This document shows positions 16,974 through 24,248 of a DNA stretch of 49,023 nucleotides, piece after piece. How positions within the stretch are numbered: the first letter of the stretch is position 1; every line of letters begins with the position of its first letter. The notes beneath the pieces are model-generated. The model did no database searches, was not told the origin of the DNA, and worked only from the letters and a program-made list of their open reading frames with translations. This DNA is from Clostridia bacterium (GTDB lineage Bacteria; Bacillota; Clostridia; Oscillospirales; CAG-272): NCBI GenBank assembly GCA_017482355.1, contig JAFUNJ010000015.1, positions 1 to 49,023 of the forward strand, in the 5' to 3' direction. Both the position numbers and the translations under genes were made by a program.

Positions 16974-17575
16974 TATTCGATGTCAAGATAACCTGCAATT
17001 TCCTTTGCGGTCTCGTAATACTCATCAAAGCTGTCTGCTTTTGCAGTGTATGTGAGAAGATATACGGTCTCGCCCTTGATAACGACTATCTGCATGAATT
17101 TGTACTCGGCACCCGTTACCGTTGCGGTATAGATATATTCCTTTGCCTTGTACTTTTTCGAAATGAGCATGTCTGTTCCGGTTACTTTACCGTCTTTTAC
17201 AGATGCCTCGTCATACTTCATGTCAGGGAAGGTCTTTGCAAACTCTTCCGCATAGTAGTCCCAAAATTTATCAAGCTTGCTCTTCTCCTCGGTCGCGCCT
17301 TCTTCGGTTTCGGAATTAAGCAGCGCTTCGTCAAGCTCAAAGCCCATGAATGATATGTTCGTAGGATCGCTTTTCGATACTCTTGCCGTTGTAACTCCAG
17401 TCGACATATCGACTATCCAGCCCTCGGGCACGTAGAGAGTATAGTCTGCGTTCTTATTCGATGCCTTCTTATAGCCGGCAGGAACAAAGTCGTCCTTATC
17501 TCCGCAGGATACCGCGCCAAGCACGAGAATGATTGCAAAAAGAGCGATGATGATCTTTTTAAGTGTCTTTTTCAT
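16973..17575 (-). CDS. Lipoprotein with a PsbP-like fold pattern
   Basis: A 200-residue lipoprotein, first gene of the six-gene operon. The signal KKTLKKIIIALFAIILVLG ends at lipobox AVSC (Cys24). The mature part reads YTLYVPEGWIVDMSTGVTTA, then a DPTNISFMGFE strand, an amphipathic helix (KLDKFWDYYAEEF), and an alternating strand pattern ending in a helix (FDEYYETAKEIAGYL). This order resembles PsbP/DUF1795-like domains, which are found in many Gram-positive lipoproteins of unknown role. The start follows a CGGAG site and a consensus promoter. Function unknown. Confidence 0.8.
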   Translation of the reverse strand: MKKTLKKIIIALFAIILVLGAVSCGDKDDFVPAGYKKASNKNADYTLYVPEGWIVDMSTGVTTARVSKSDPTNISFMGFELDEALLNSETEEGATEEKSKLDKFWDYYAEEFAKTFPDMKYDEASVKDGKVTGTDMLISKKYKAKEYIYTATVTGAEYKFMQIVVIKGETVYLLTYTAKADSFDEYYETAKEIAGYLDIE

Positions 17576-17613
17576 TATATGTTTTCTCCGTTAGGTATTA
17601 TTAATCACCTTAT

Positions 17614-17642
17614 ATTATACTACCGCTTTTACCTCTTGTCAA
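17614..17642 (-). promoter_or_regulatory. Consensus sigma-A promoter for the lipoprotein-murD-nnrD operon
   Basis: On the minus strand a perfect TTGACA (17642-17637), 17-nt spacer and perfect TATAAT (17619-17614). It would drive six genes from 17575 down to 12258. Confidence 0.88.
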
Positions 17643-17678
17643 TTGAAGCACAAAAATGTAACAATTTTTCTTTATCGC

Positions 17679-17707
17679 TTGAAGTCAGGCATAAAAGGTG
17701 ATATAAT
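17679..17707 (+). promoter_or_regulatory. Sigma-A promoter for the CobW-type gene pair
   Basis: TTGAAG (17679-17684), 17-nt spacer, TATAAT (17702-17707), 32 nt before the start codon at 17740. It diverges from the promoter at 17614-17642. I looked for a clear Zur or Fur box here and did not find a convincing one. Confidence 0.75.
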
Positions 17708-17739
17708 AATTTATTGTAAATACTTTTTTGGAGGCAAAT

Positions 17740-18903
17740 ATGACAAAGGTAGATATATATTCGGGCTTCCTCGGCGCAGGAAAGACTACGCTTATCAAGA
17801 AGCTCATCAAGGAAGCTTATGCAGGTGAGAAGATCGTTCTTATCGAAAACGAGTTCGGTCAGATCGGTATCGACGGCGGATTTTTAAAGGAGGCGGGAAT
17901 CGAGATAACCGAGATGAACTCGGGCTGCATCTGCTGCTCGCTCGTCGGTGATTTCAGTCAGGCGCTCGGCAAAGTCGTAAGCGACTTTGCTCCCGACAGA
18001 ATAGTTATCGAGCCGTCGGGCGTCGGCAAGCTTTCCGACGTTATCAAGGCGGTCGAAAACGCCGACTGCGAGGATCTTTCGGTCTCGGCTCTTTGCGCCG
18101 TAATTGACGCAGGCAAGTGCAAAATGTATATGAAGAACTTTGCGGAATTTTACCGCAATCAGATAGAGTATGCGACCGCTATCGTGCTTTCGCGCACCGA
18201 CGGAATCCGTGAGGACAAGCTCAAGGAATGCGTTGAGATAATCAGACAGGTCAACGAGCACGCGCCGATAGTTACTACTCCCTGGGATCAGGTCGACGGC
18301 AAGGCGATCCTTTCCGCAGCGGAGAGCAAGGATACACTTGAAGAGCGCTTGCACGAGCTTATGCATGAGCATCATGATCATCACGAGCACGGTCATCACC
18401 ATCATCACGATCACGAATGTGATGATCCCGAATGTGAGTGTCACCATCATCATGAGCATGAGCATGAGCATCATCATGAGCACGAGCATGAGCATCATCA
18501 TGACCACGATCATGAGTGTGATTGCCACGAGCACCACCATCACCATGATCATGACCACGAGTGCGACGATCCCGAGTGTGAATGTCATCACCATCACGAT
18601 CACGACCATCACGGTCATCATCACGCCGACGACGTGTTCACGAGCTGGGGCGTTGAGACTGCCGATAAATTCACCATCTCTGCTATTGAGGACTGCCTCG
18701 ACGAGCTTATGACGGGCAAATTCGGAATGGTTCTCCGCGCAAAGGGCATCGTTATGGCGGAGGACGGACAGTGGATACACTTCGACTACGTCCCCGGTGA
18801 AAAGAGCGTTCGTTACGGTGTCTCCGACATTACAGGCAAGCTTTGCGTTATCGGCACGGGGCTTGACAAGCACAGCTTACATCATCTTTTTGAAAGAGGT
18901 TAA
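17740..18903 (+). CDS. CobW/ZNG1-type GTPase with a giant His/Cys-rich metal-binding region
   Basis: A 387-residue G3E-family P-loop GTPase, the group that delivers metals, often zinc, to client proteins. It has P-loop GFLGAGKTTL (8-17), the metal-binding CxCC motif in NSGCICCSL (about 65-73), a switch block IEPSGVG and an NKxD-like SRTD. Residues about 205-298 are almost only His, Asp, Glu and Cys, with 47 histidines. The unit DHECDDPECECHHHH occurs twice. The rest is the CobW C-terminal domain (SWGVETADKFT..., GMVLRAKGI). The start is chosen for GGAGG 8 nt upstream. It ends 2 nt before a second CobW-like gene. The His/Cys region probably stores or passes zinc, nickel or cobalt; the metal is not determined by sequence. 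Confidence 0.9.
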   Translation: MTKVDIYSGFLGAGKTTLIKKLIKEAYAGEKIVLIENEFGQIGIDGGFLKEAGIEITEMNSGCICCSLVGDFSQALGKVVSDFAPDRIVIEPSGVGKLSDVIKAVENADCEDLSVSALCAVIDAGKCKMYMKNFAEFYRNQIEYATAIVLSRTDGIREDKLKECVEIIRQVNEHAPIVTTPWDQVDGKAILSAAESKDTLEERLHELMHEHHDHHEHGHHHHHDHECDDPECECHHHHEHEHEHHHEHEHEHHHDHDHECDCHEHHHHHDHDHECDDPECECHHHHDHDHHGHHHADDVFTSWGVETADKFTISAIEDCLDELMTGKFGMVLRAKGIVMAEDGQWIHFDYVPGEKSVRYGVSDITGKLCVIGTGLDKHSLHHLFERG

Positions 18904-18905
18904 TT

Positions 18906-19856
18906 ATGTTTCGTGAGGAATATCCCGTATATCTTTTTACCGGCTTTCTTGAGTCGGGAAAGACCTCGTTTGTAAACGAAACGCTTTCCGATCCCAAGTT
19001 TTTTAAGCCGGGCGACAGGACTCTGCTCCTTCTTTGCGAGGAGGGTGAAGTTGAGCCCGATCCTTCGGTCTTCGCGTCTCCCGAGGTTTACGTTGAGATA
19101 ATCGACGACAAGAGCCGCTTTAATCCCGACAAGCTTGAGGCGCTCCGCCGCAAGCACAAGGCGAACCGTATTCTTCTTGAATACAACGGAATGTGGCTGA
19201 TCTCCGACCTTTTTGCGTCGGTTCCGCGCAGCTGGGTAATTTATCAGATAATGAATTTCGCAGACGCGAACACCATCGAGGTATACAACGCGAATATGCG
19301 AAATCTCGTAGTTGACAAGCTCTCGTTCTGCGAGCTTACCGTCTTCAACCGTTGCTCGCCCGAGACCGATACCGACGCACTTCACAAGCTCGTTCGCGGC
19401 GTTTCGCGCCGCACCGATATAATTTACGAAAGCTCCGACGGATCCTTCGTTTTCGACGAAATCGAGGATCCCCTGCCCTTCGACGTGAACGCCGACATTA
19501 TCGAGATCGCAAACCGCGATTACGCGCTCTGGTACAGAGATCTTGCTGACAGCATGGAAAGCTACGACACAAAAAAGGTAACGTTCATCGGTCAGGCAAC
19601 TAAAAACGACAAGCTTAAGCCCGACGAGTTCGTGATCGGCAGACAGATAATGACCTGCTGTGCAGACGACATAACCTATTCGGGACTTTTGTGTGAAAAC
19701 GGCGGAAAGAATATCGAAAAGGGCGAATGGTACAGGATAAGCGCCCATATTTCGGTCAAGCATTGCCCGCTTTACGGCAAGGTCGGACCCGTTCTTGTCG
19801 GCGTAAAAGCAGAAAAATGCGACGCGCCCGAAGAGATCGTTACGACGTTCTACTGA
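18906..19856 (+). CDS. CobW-like P-loop protein fused to a YcgQ/TIGR03943-like C-terminal domain
   Basis: A 316-residue two-part protein. The N-terminal about 190 residues are CobW-like, with P-loop FTGFLESGKTSF (12-23), but lack the CxCC metal motif and a recognisable NKxD, so GTPase activity may be altered. The C-terminal about 100 residues (VTFIGQATKND..., FVIGRQIMTCCADDITYSG, GEWYRISAHISVK) match the end of YcgQ/TIGR03943 membrane proteins. In those proteins a GR-x-M-x-CC-x-x-D block sits in a beta-barrel-like domain, and they accompany YcgR permeases and zinc-responsive CobW proteins. No membrane segment is present here. It is the second gene of an operon with a His-rich GTPase and ends at a terminator. 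Likely a metal-homeostasis partner. Confidence 0.8.
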   Translation: MFREEYPVYLFTGFLESGKTSFVNETLSDPKFFKPGDRTLLLLCEEGEVEPDPSVFASPEVYVEIIDDKSRFNPDKLEALRRKHKANRILLEYNGMWLISDLFASVPRSWVIYQIMNFADANTIEVYNANMRNLVVDKLSFCELTVFNRCSPETDTDALHKLVRGVSRRTDIIYESSDGSFVFDEIEDPLPFDVNADIIEIANRDYALWYRDLADSMESYDTKKVTFIGQATKNDKLKPDEFVIGRQIMTCCADDITYSGLLCENGGKNIEKGEWYRISAHISVKHCPLYGKVGPVLVGVKAEKCDAPEEIVTTFY

Positions 19857-19860
19857 TAAA

Positions 19861-19893
19861 AAATCACCAAGCGATTGCTTGGTGATTTTTGTC
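19861..19893. terminator. Bidirectional terminator after the CobW-type operon
   Basis: AAATCACCAAGC and GCTTGGTGATTT form a 12-bp stem with loop GATT, with A residues before and T residues after. It also ends the minus-strand lipoprotein gene at 19898. Confidence 0.88.
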
Positions 19894-19897
19894 TTAT

Positions 19898-20956
19898 TTA
19901 TTCTTCAATATTGCCGGCGTCGGAAACGGCGCTGTTGATAACTTCCTGCGGGATAGTTACCGAGGAAATACCGATGTTATAGTAGATGAAGGAATATCCG
20001 TTACGCTCATAACCCTTTTCGTAGTATTTCGACTCGATATAGGATATTTTTCCGTCGGTTATCTTTACTACGCTATCGTAGCAGATAAGCGTTCCTTCCT
20101 CGGTGCCGTCGAAATTGTAATAGGTACATTCAATTTCCTCCGCGCAAACGTAGCTTGCGGTTTGGGCGTCATACGTAAACTTCTCGAAGTTTTCCTCGAA
20201 GGAAACCTGAATTACAGTCTCGGTCTGTGCTCCTACAAGGTATCTGTCGCTCGTATCATCAAGCTTTGTGAAGCCGTTGTCGTATTTGTAATAGGTCGTG
20301 CAGGTATCGTCCGCGTTTCTTACGGTATAGAACTCCCTTCCGCCATCAATATGATAGTACGCCGAGCTTTCGGTAACGATGCAGTGATTGGTTGTCGACG
20401 ACAGAAGTACCTTCATGGAGAAGTTCGTCAGTTTGAAGCTCTTGAACATCTCATTCCATGCAACTGCGTTATCAACTACCGTATCGACCTTCTCTTCGGT
20501 AACGTTTTCGTGTCCGCAGTCGACGCAGGTATATTTCGTAATGATCTTACCGTCGGCGTAGGTCACCTCGGGGTTGCCGTATGCGTGCTCCGCCTTGCCG
20601 CTCATTTCGTAGCAGCCCTCCTGCGTGCAGGGGTACCAGTGGAAGTTTTCGCTGTACTGATAGGTGTCGGCAAAGGTACATTCGTGCTCGGGCGCGGTGT
20701 TCACCTTGTTGTTCGTTGCGCCGCAGACGGTGCATTTGTTAACGGGGTTTCCGTCATTGTCGACAAAGGGTACAAAAGTATGCTCTGCCTTACCGCTCTT
20801 TTCCTTGCAGCCGTCCTTAGCTTCACAGGGATGCCAGTGATAATCGGAATCAGACGCCCATTTGTCGGTAGCGAATTTGTGCTCGTGGTCGTTACAGGAC
20901 GCGAACATAGTCAGCGCCATTGCCAGAAGGCAAATAATGGATATAAGCTTTTTCAT
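19898..20956 (-). CDS. Lipoprotein with two His/Cys repeat modules
   Basis: A 352-residue lipoprotein: signal KKLISIICLLAMALTM, lipobox FASC (Cys21), then two tandem modules of about 60 residues. Each follows H-x-(C/K)-F...HW(H/Y)PC...GC...SGKAEH...C-x-x-CG (HEHKFATDK..., CTVCGA; HECTFADTY..., CVDCGH). The spacing of His and Cys looks like a small zinc-binding or disulfide module. It is followed by an approximately 190-residue beta-rich domain (FKLTNFSMKVLLSSTT...), like the DUF-type ligand-binding domains common in gut Clostridia lipoproteins. Convergent with the CobW-type operon; a metal-related role is possible but not shown. Promoter at 20988-21015. Confidence 0.8.
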   Translation of the reverse strand: MKKLISIICLLAMALTMFASCNDHEHKFATDKWASDSDYHWHPCEAKDGCKEKSGKAEHTFVPFVDNDGNPVNKCTVCGATNNKVNTAPEHECTFADTYQYSENFHWYPCTQEGCYEMSGKAEHAYGNPEVTYADGKIITKYTCVDCGHENVTEEKVDTVVDNAVAWNEMFKSFKLTNFSMKVLLSSTTNHCIVTESSAYYHIDGGREFYTVRNADDTCTTYYKYDNGFTKLDDTSDRYLVGAQTETVIQVSFEENFEKFTYDAQTASYVCAEEIECTYYNFDGTEEGTLICYDSVVKITDGKISYIESKYYEKGYERNGYSFIYYNIGISSVTIPQEVINSAVSDAGNIEE

Positions 20957-20987
20957 AAGTTCACCTCAGATTGTTATTTATATTTTC

Positions 20988-21015
20988 ATTATATCACTTT
21001 GCTACGAAATGTCAA
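20988..21015 (-). promoter_or_regulatory. Sigma-A promoter for the His/Cys lipoprotein, -35 overlapping a stop codon
   Basis: On the minus strand TTGACA (21015-21010), 16-nt spacer, TATAAT (20993-20988). The TGA of the upstream gene (21014-21012) lies inside the -35 box. Confidence 0.8.
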
Positions 21016-22700
21016 CCTTTCGGAATAACGCCGAGGGTTTCGTGGAACTTCTTACCGTTTGCCATTTCTTTTTGTACTGTTTTTGCCAGGCTCGAGCGCG
21101 GGAGCTGATATTTGAGGTTAAGCTCCGTCGTGTTCCAGGTGAAAAGGTAGCGTATAAGCGCCGAGCTCTCGTCCTCGCCTACCTTGTCGAACATATTGCC
21201 GAAGCGGATTATTCCGCTTTCGTCGAGCAGGAATTCCTTTAAGGTGTCGTCAAGCAGCCACGAATGGCAGGTGAAAACTGTATATTCAAATTTGGGGAAA
21301 TATTTTGCGAAAAATTCCTTTGCGCGCGATATTGATTCTTCGCATGCGGCGGTCGTAAGCTTGCCGCCCTCGGGGATATGTATTTCAAGGACGTTATCGC
21401 CATTTTTGATGCCGTATTTCGGTATGTCGTGATCGGCTTCGCCCATGCAGAACTGCAAGCGTCCGAGCCGGAACAATTTAAGTCCGATATGGCGCGAGAG
21501 CCAACCGAGCTCGCCGAGGTAAAGCTCGCCCTTGACGTTCGACCAGGTTATACACCAGGTAACGACGTCGGAAAGCGTGTCGAGGATAATTTCCTCGGGG
21601 ATACCTCTTTTAAGGGCTTCGTTATACGTGTTTTCGCACATATAAAGATAGGAAAGGAGATTTCTCTTTCCGTCTTTGCAGTCTTTGTCGTAAGCGTCAA
21701 GCGTGATCGCGTCGGATATCGGGACCGTATCAAGCGCGCGATAGAATTCATCATCGTACTCTGACGGGAATTTGAGCGTTTTATACCACTTTTCGATGAT
21801 GGTCTTTACGTTCGGCTCGGTCGGGAGCCAGATATGTGAATCGTCGGTTTGTGGCGCGATGATCTCTACCGTTCTTTCCTTTTTGCCGAGGAAGCGCATC
21901 ATATTACCGCAGTAGAGCTTATTGAGGTTTTCCTTGCTTACACCGAGGTTCAGAAGTATCTCGCCGTCGGTTTCGAACCATTCTTTTGCCCATTCGGAAT
22001 TATATGAGTCTGCTATCGAATCGAGCCCGAACATTACGTTATCACCTACGTTATAGCCGATCGTATAAAGCTTTGTCAGAAGCTCCTCGCGGTATAGTTT
22101 CGGTGTGCCGGGGGTGATGTCGAAGAACATATCGACGTGCTTGCCCTCGTTCTTCGCGTGGAGAAATTTACCGTAGAGTGCGATACACTCATCGACCCAC
22201 GGCCACGAGCAATGTCCCATTGAGAATCTTATACCCTCAATGTCGAGTAGAGCTTCCCAATTTATTGGGCGGTTATACTGTGACGATACGTTTCCGTCCC
22301 AAAGGATCCCCGTATGGAAGATCACGGGAACGTCAAGCTTTGCTATTTCGCGCAGGAGAGCCATTGAACTTTCGTCGTGAACGTAGTAGTTCGTACAGAT
22401 CATCTTGAATGCGACGATGCCGCGTTTTACTGCTTCATGCACCTTTTCTACGATGTTTTCTTCAAACGGGTGTATCCACATCACGGGGAATATTCTGCCC
22501 TCGTAGCCCTTCGTCCAGGAAAGCACCTGCTCAATGCGCTCGTCGAAGCTTAAAACTCCGAGTCCTTCGTATTCCTGCTCCTTTGGGGGCGAGGAAAACA
22601 CGCAGCCGCCGTATACGCCTGCTTTTTTCATTGATTCGATAAGCTTTTCGGGGCAAGGGGAGGTGTTTTTGCAGTGAATATGCATGTCAAAAATTTTCAT
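21012..22700 (-). CDS. Amidohydrolase fused to an acyltransferase (GNAT_C-like) domain
   Basis: A 562-residue fusion. Residues about 1-300 are a TIM-barrel amidohydrolase: metal-binding FDMHIHCKN at the start, IFHTGILW (about 130), MGHCSWPWVDE (about 160), FGLDSIAD (about 225) and NMMRFLGK. Residues about 310-562 resemble the acyltransferase family with PF18082/PF18164-type domains: GYLYMCENTY-like start, LGELGWLSRHI, LFRLGRLQF, the hallmark VLEIHIPEGGKLTTAACEES, and YTVFTCHSWLLDDTLKEFL. The two parts are normally separate proteins as far as I know. I start at 22700 (MKIFDMHIH), because an ATG at 22730 falls at the transcription start. The substrate is unknown. Confidence 0.82.
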   Translation of the reverse strand: MKIFDMHIHCKNTSPCPEKLIESMKKAGVYGGCVFSSPPKEQEYEGLGVLSFDERIEQVLSWTKGYEGRIFPVMWIHPFEENIVEKVHEAVKRGIVAFKMICTNYYVHDESSMALLREIAKLDVPVIFHTGILWDGNVSSQYNRPINWEALLDIEGIRFSMGHCSWPWVDECIALYGKFLHAKNEGKHVDMFFDITPGTPKLYREELLTKLYTIGYNVGDNVMFGLDSIADSYNSEWAKEWFETDGEILLNLGVSKENLNKLYCGNMMRFLGKKERTVEIIAPQTDDSHIWLPTEPNVKTIIEKWYKTLKFPSEYDDEFYRALDTVPISDAITLDAYDKDCKDGKRNLLSYLYMCENTYNEALKRGIPEEIILDTLSDVVTWCITWSNVKGELYLGELGWLSRHIGLKLFRLGRLQFCMGEADHDIPKYGIKNGDNVLEIHIPEGGKLTTAACEESISRAKEFFAKYFPKFEYTVFTCHSWLLDDTLKEFLLDESGIIRFGNMFDKVGEDESSALIRYLFTWNTTELNLKYQLPRSSLAKTVQKEMANGKKFHETLGVIPKG

Positions 22701-22740
22701 TTTTAGTTCGCTTTCGCACAATAAAGTCATCTTAAATTAT

Positions 22741-22769
22741 ATTGTATCATAGAATCGTTTTGTTTTCAA
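22741..22769 (-). promoter_or_regulatory. Sigma-A promoter for the amidohydrolase fusion
   Basis: On the minus strand TTGAAA (22769-22764), 17-nt spacer, TACAAT (22746-22741). Transcription should start around 22733, which supports the start codon at 22700 rather than 22730. Confidence 0.7.
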
Positions 22770-22876
22770 TACGCTTTAATAAACGGCAGGAAAATAATAG
22801 TACGAGCATACGGACGGTCGAGGACGCCCGTCCCTACAAATAACGTAGCGATTTTCCGGTAAATCGAAAGGGGAAT

Positions 22877-22987
22877 CCAAAGGGGAAAACGTTTGAAAAT
22901 TTGCAAGGGCAAATTTTCATCGGTTTGCCCCTTGGTGTGCTTTCTTTTGTGAGCTTTTCTTTGCACAAGCAAAGAAAAGCGGAAAAC
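22877..22987 (+). repeat. Dispersed repeat, module A copy 2
   Basis: Aligns with the minus-strand copy at 3368-3470: CCAAAGGGGAAAACG, an inverted AT core (GAAAATTTGC / GCAAATTTTC), CGGTTTGCCCCTTGG, and a TTTCTTT...CAAAGAAA hairpin. The 110 nt before it (22770-22876) also contain a GGACGG/CCGTCC hairpin and no gene. Confidence 0.72.
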
Positions 22988-23055
22988 GCACGCGCTTCGC
23001 GGTGCGCGAATCACTCCGTATTTTCCGCCAAAAAAACAGGCACCCGATTGGGTGC

Positions 23056-23173
23056 GCGGAGAAGGAGATGATTCAAGCAGGAAATGTCTGCTTTATTTAA
23101 GCTTAGGAATTTCGATTCGCGGTCAAACGCAGAAATTTCCTGCCGGCGAGCGAAGCTCGCTCGAATCTCTCCG
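23056..23173. repeat. Palindromic element whose ends resemble the tRNA-Ser 3' end
   Basis: The left end, 23056-23074, reads GCGGAGAAGGAGATGATTC, matching the tRNA-Ser 3' end at 23224-23240 except for one inserted base. The right end, 23162-23173, is CGAATCTCTCCG, the same motif inverted. Internal arms GCAGGAAAT / ATTTCCTGC also pair, as does GAGCGA/TCGCTC. It lies just downstream of the real tRNA. Confidence 0.55.
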
Positions 23174-23183
23174 TGAATCTGAC

Positions 23184-23220
23184 AAAATAAAAATGCACCC
23201 TGAAGGGTGCATTTTTATTT
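23184..23220 (-). terminator. Terminator of tRNA-Ser
   Basis: AAAATGCACCC and GGGTGCATTTT pair around TGAA, flanked by A-rich and T-rich runs. It starts directly after the tRNA CCA on the minus strand. Confidence 0.88.
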
Positions 23221-23311
23221 TGGCGGAGAAGGAGAGATTCGAACTCTCGAACCCATCTCTGGGTTACACGATTTCCAGTCGTGCGCGCTAGACCAACTAC
23301 GCGACTTCTCC
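23221..23311 (-). tRNA. tRNA-Ser (anticodon GGA)
   Basis: A 91-nt class II tRNA on the minus strand. Acceptor arms GGAGAAG and CTTCTCC pair perfectly, discriminator G, and the CCA end is encoded. The anticodon stem CACGA/TCGTG closes a 7-nt loop CTGGAAA, giving anticodon GGA for serine UCC/UCU codons. A variable arm (GTAACCCAGAGATGGGTTCG region) and a T-arm with GTTCGAATC are present, as expected for tRNA-Ser. Confidence 0.95.
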
Positions 23312-23332
23312 GTGTTGCTCGCAACAGTTGGT

Positions 23333-23361
23333 ATTATACCACGACAAAACTCATTTGTCAA
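23333..23361 (-). promoter_or_regulatory. Consensus sigma-A promoter for tRNA-Ser
   Basis: On the minus strand perfect TTGACA (23361-23356), 17-nt spacer, perfect TATAAT (23338-23333), about 21 nt before the mature tRNA 5' end. Confidence 0.88.
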
Positions 23362-23401
23362 TATCCAAAATAAAAAAATTAAAGTTTTTTTCAAAAAGGT
23401 G

Positions 23402-23430
23402 TTGACAAGCAGTATTCATTGTGCTATAAT
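23402..23430 (+). promoter_or_regulatory. Consensus sigma-A promoter for rplJ-rplL
   Basis: Perfect TTGACA (23402-23407), 17-nt spacer, perfect TATAAT (23425-23430). Its spacer contains GTATTCATTGTG, which is repeated exactly at the same place in the SCIFF promoter at 26988. Confidence 0.9.
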
Positions 23431-23439
23431 TCATAGGTC

Positions 23440-23557
23440 AGCCAAAGACAGCAGGTCAATTACGTAATCGCTTCACGCTCCCTGCCGAGGTTACAAAAAC
23501 AGTATACTTGTTTTTTGTGTGCCTGCAGAAAGTGAAGCTTCCTGCAGGCATTTTTAT
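23440..23557 (+). ncRNA. Ribosomal protein L10 leader RNA
   Basis: Between the promoter and rplJ, the RNA has the hallmark of the L10 leader: CCAAAGACAGCAGGT on one side and CCTGCCGAGGT on the other. This folds into the kink-turn-bearing hairpin that binds L10(L12) and represses the operon. A second hairpin, TGCCTGCAG...CTGCAGGCA followed by TTTTTA, at about 23519-23556 can act as an attenuator. Known autoregulatory element in Firmicutes. Confidence 0.88.
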
Positions 23558-23572
23558 CAGGAGGTGAAAACG

Positions 23573-24151
23573 ATGCCCAGCGCAAAAATTCTTGAACAGA
23601 AGATTGCAGAAACTACTGCCCTTACAGAAAAAATAAAGGCAGCTCAGTCCGGCGTTCTCGTTTCCTATACCGGTATCACCGTTGATCAGGATACTGCCCT
23701 TCGTAAGGCACTCCGTGAAGCAGGTGTTGACTACAAGGTATATAAGAACACTATGACAGAGCGCGCTTGCAACGAAGCCGGCTACCCCGGAATGAAGGAA
23801 TACCTTACCGGAATGACCGCTCTCGCAGTAAGCGGTGAGGACGCAATCGCTCCCGCTAAGATCCTCAAGGAGTACGCTGAAAAGATCCCGTCCTTCGAAA
23901 TCAAGGCAGGATTTATCGACGGCGAGCTTCTCGATCAGAACGGTGTTATGGCTCTTGCAGATATCCCCAACAAGGAAACTCTCGTTTGCAAGATCATGCT
24001 CGGAATCCAGAACCCGCTTTACAAGCTCGCATATGCCCTTCAGGCAATTATCGACAAGAGCGGCGAGGAAGTTCCTGCAGAGGAAGCAGCTACCGAGGAA
24101 GCTCCTGCAGAAGCAGCAGCTCCCGCTAAAGAAGCTCCCGCAGCAGAGTAA
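23573..24151 (+). CDS. rplJ: 50S ribosomal protein L10
   Basis: A 192-residue L10 that anchors the L7/L12 stalk to 23S rRNA. The N-terminal part reads LTEKIKAAQSGVLVSYTGIT with the typical YKVYKNTMTERA block. The C-terminal helix that binds L12 dimers (NPLYKLAYALQAI) is followed by an approximately 30-residue Ala/Glu/Pro-rich tail, longer than in B. subtilis but common in Clostridia. The start chosen follows a CAGGAGGTGAAAACG site; an upstream in-frame extension falls inside the L10 leader attenuator. Followed 97 nt later by rplL. Confidence 0.96.
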   Translation: MPSAKILEQKIAETTALTEKIKAAQSGVLVSYTGITVDQDTALRKALREAGVDYKVYKNTMTERACNEAGYPGMKEYLTGMTALAVSGEDAIAPAKILKEYAEKIPSFEIKAGFIDGELLDQNGVMALADIPNKETLVCKIMLGIQNPLYKLAYALQAIIDKSGEEVPAEEAATEEAPAEAAAPAKEAPAAE

Positions 24152-24248
24152 TCTGCTATCGGCTGTCGGGTGAGGAACGCCCGATGAAGCCAACATTTTC
24201 GTTCCAAACAAATATTAAAACAAATACTTAAAAGTGAGGTATATTAAA

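Noticed and set aside
17641-17739. A Zur or Fur operator upstream of the His-rich GTPase
   Set aside because: AT-rich pieces are present, but no inverted repeat of the expected type could be made out.
18352-18640. Tandem short repeats resembling a CRISPR-like array
   Set aside because: They are in-frame codons for His, Asp, Glu and Cys within the metal-binding loop; no spacers.
17884-18873. A Met/Val-rich 329-residue frame on the minus strand inside the His-rich GTPase
   Set aside because: The runs of Met and Val are simply the reverse complement of His/Asp codons; the plus-strand protein has clear motifs.
18900-19763. A 287-residue minus-strand frame across the CobW/YcgQ fusion
   Set aside because: Shadow of a real gene with P-loop and CC motif on the other strand.
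19889-21028. A 379-residue open frame on the plus strand opposite the His/Cys lipoprotein
   Set aside because: It is opposite a gene with a lipobox, repeats, promoter and ribosome site. The plus frame lacks a ribosome site and domain features.
22766-23324. Short open frames within the repeat and tRNA region
   Set aside because: They cross a tRNA gene, terminator and dispersed repeats and have no ribosome sites.
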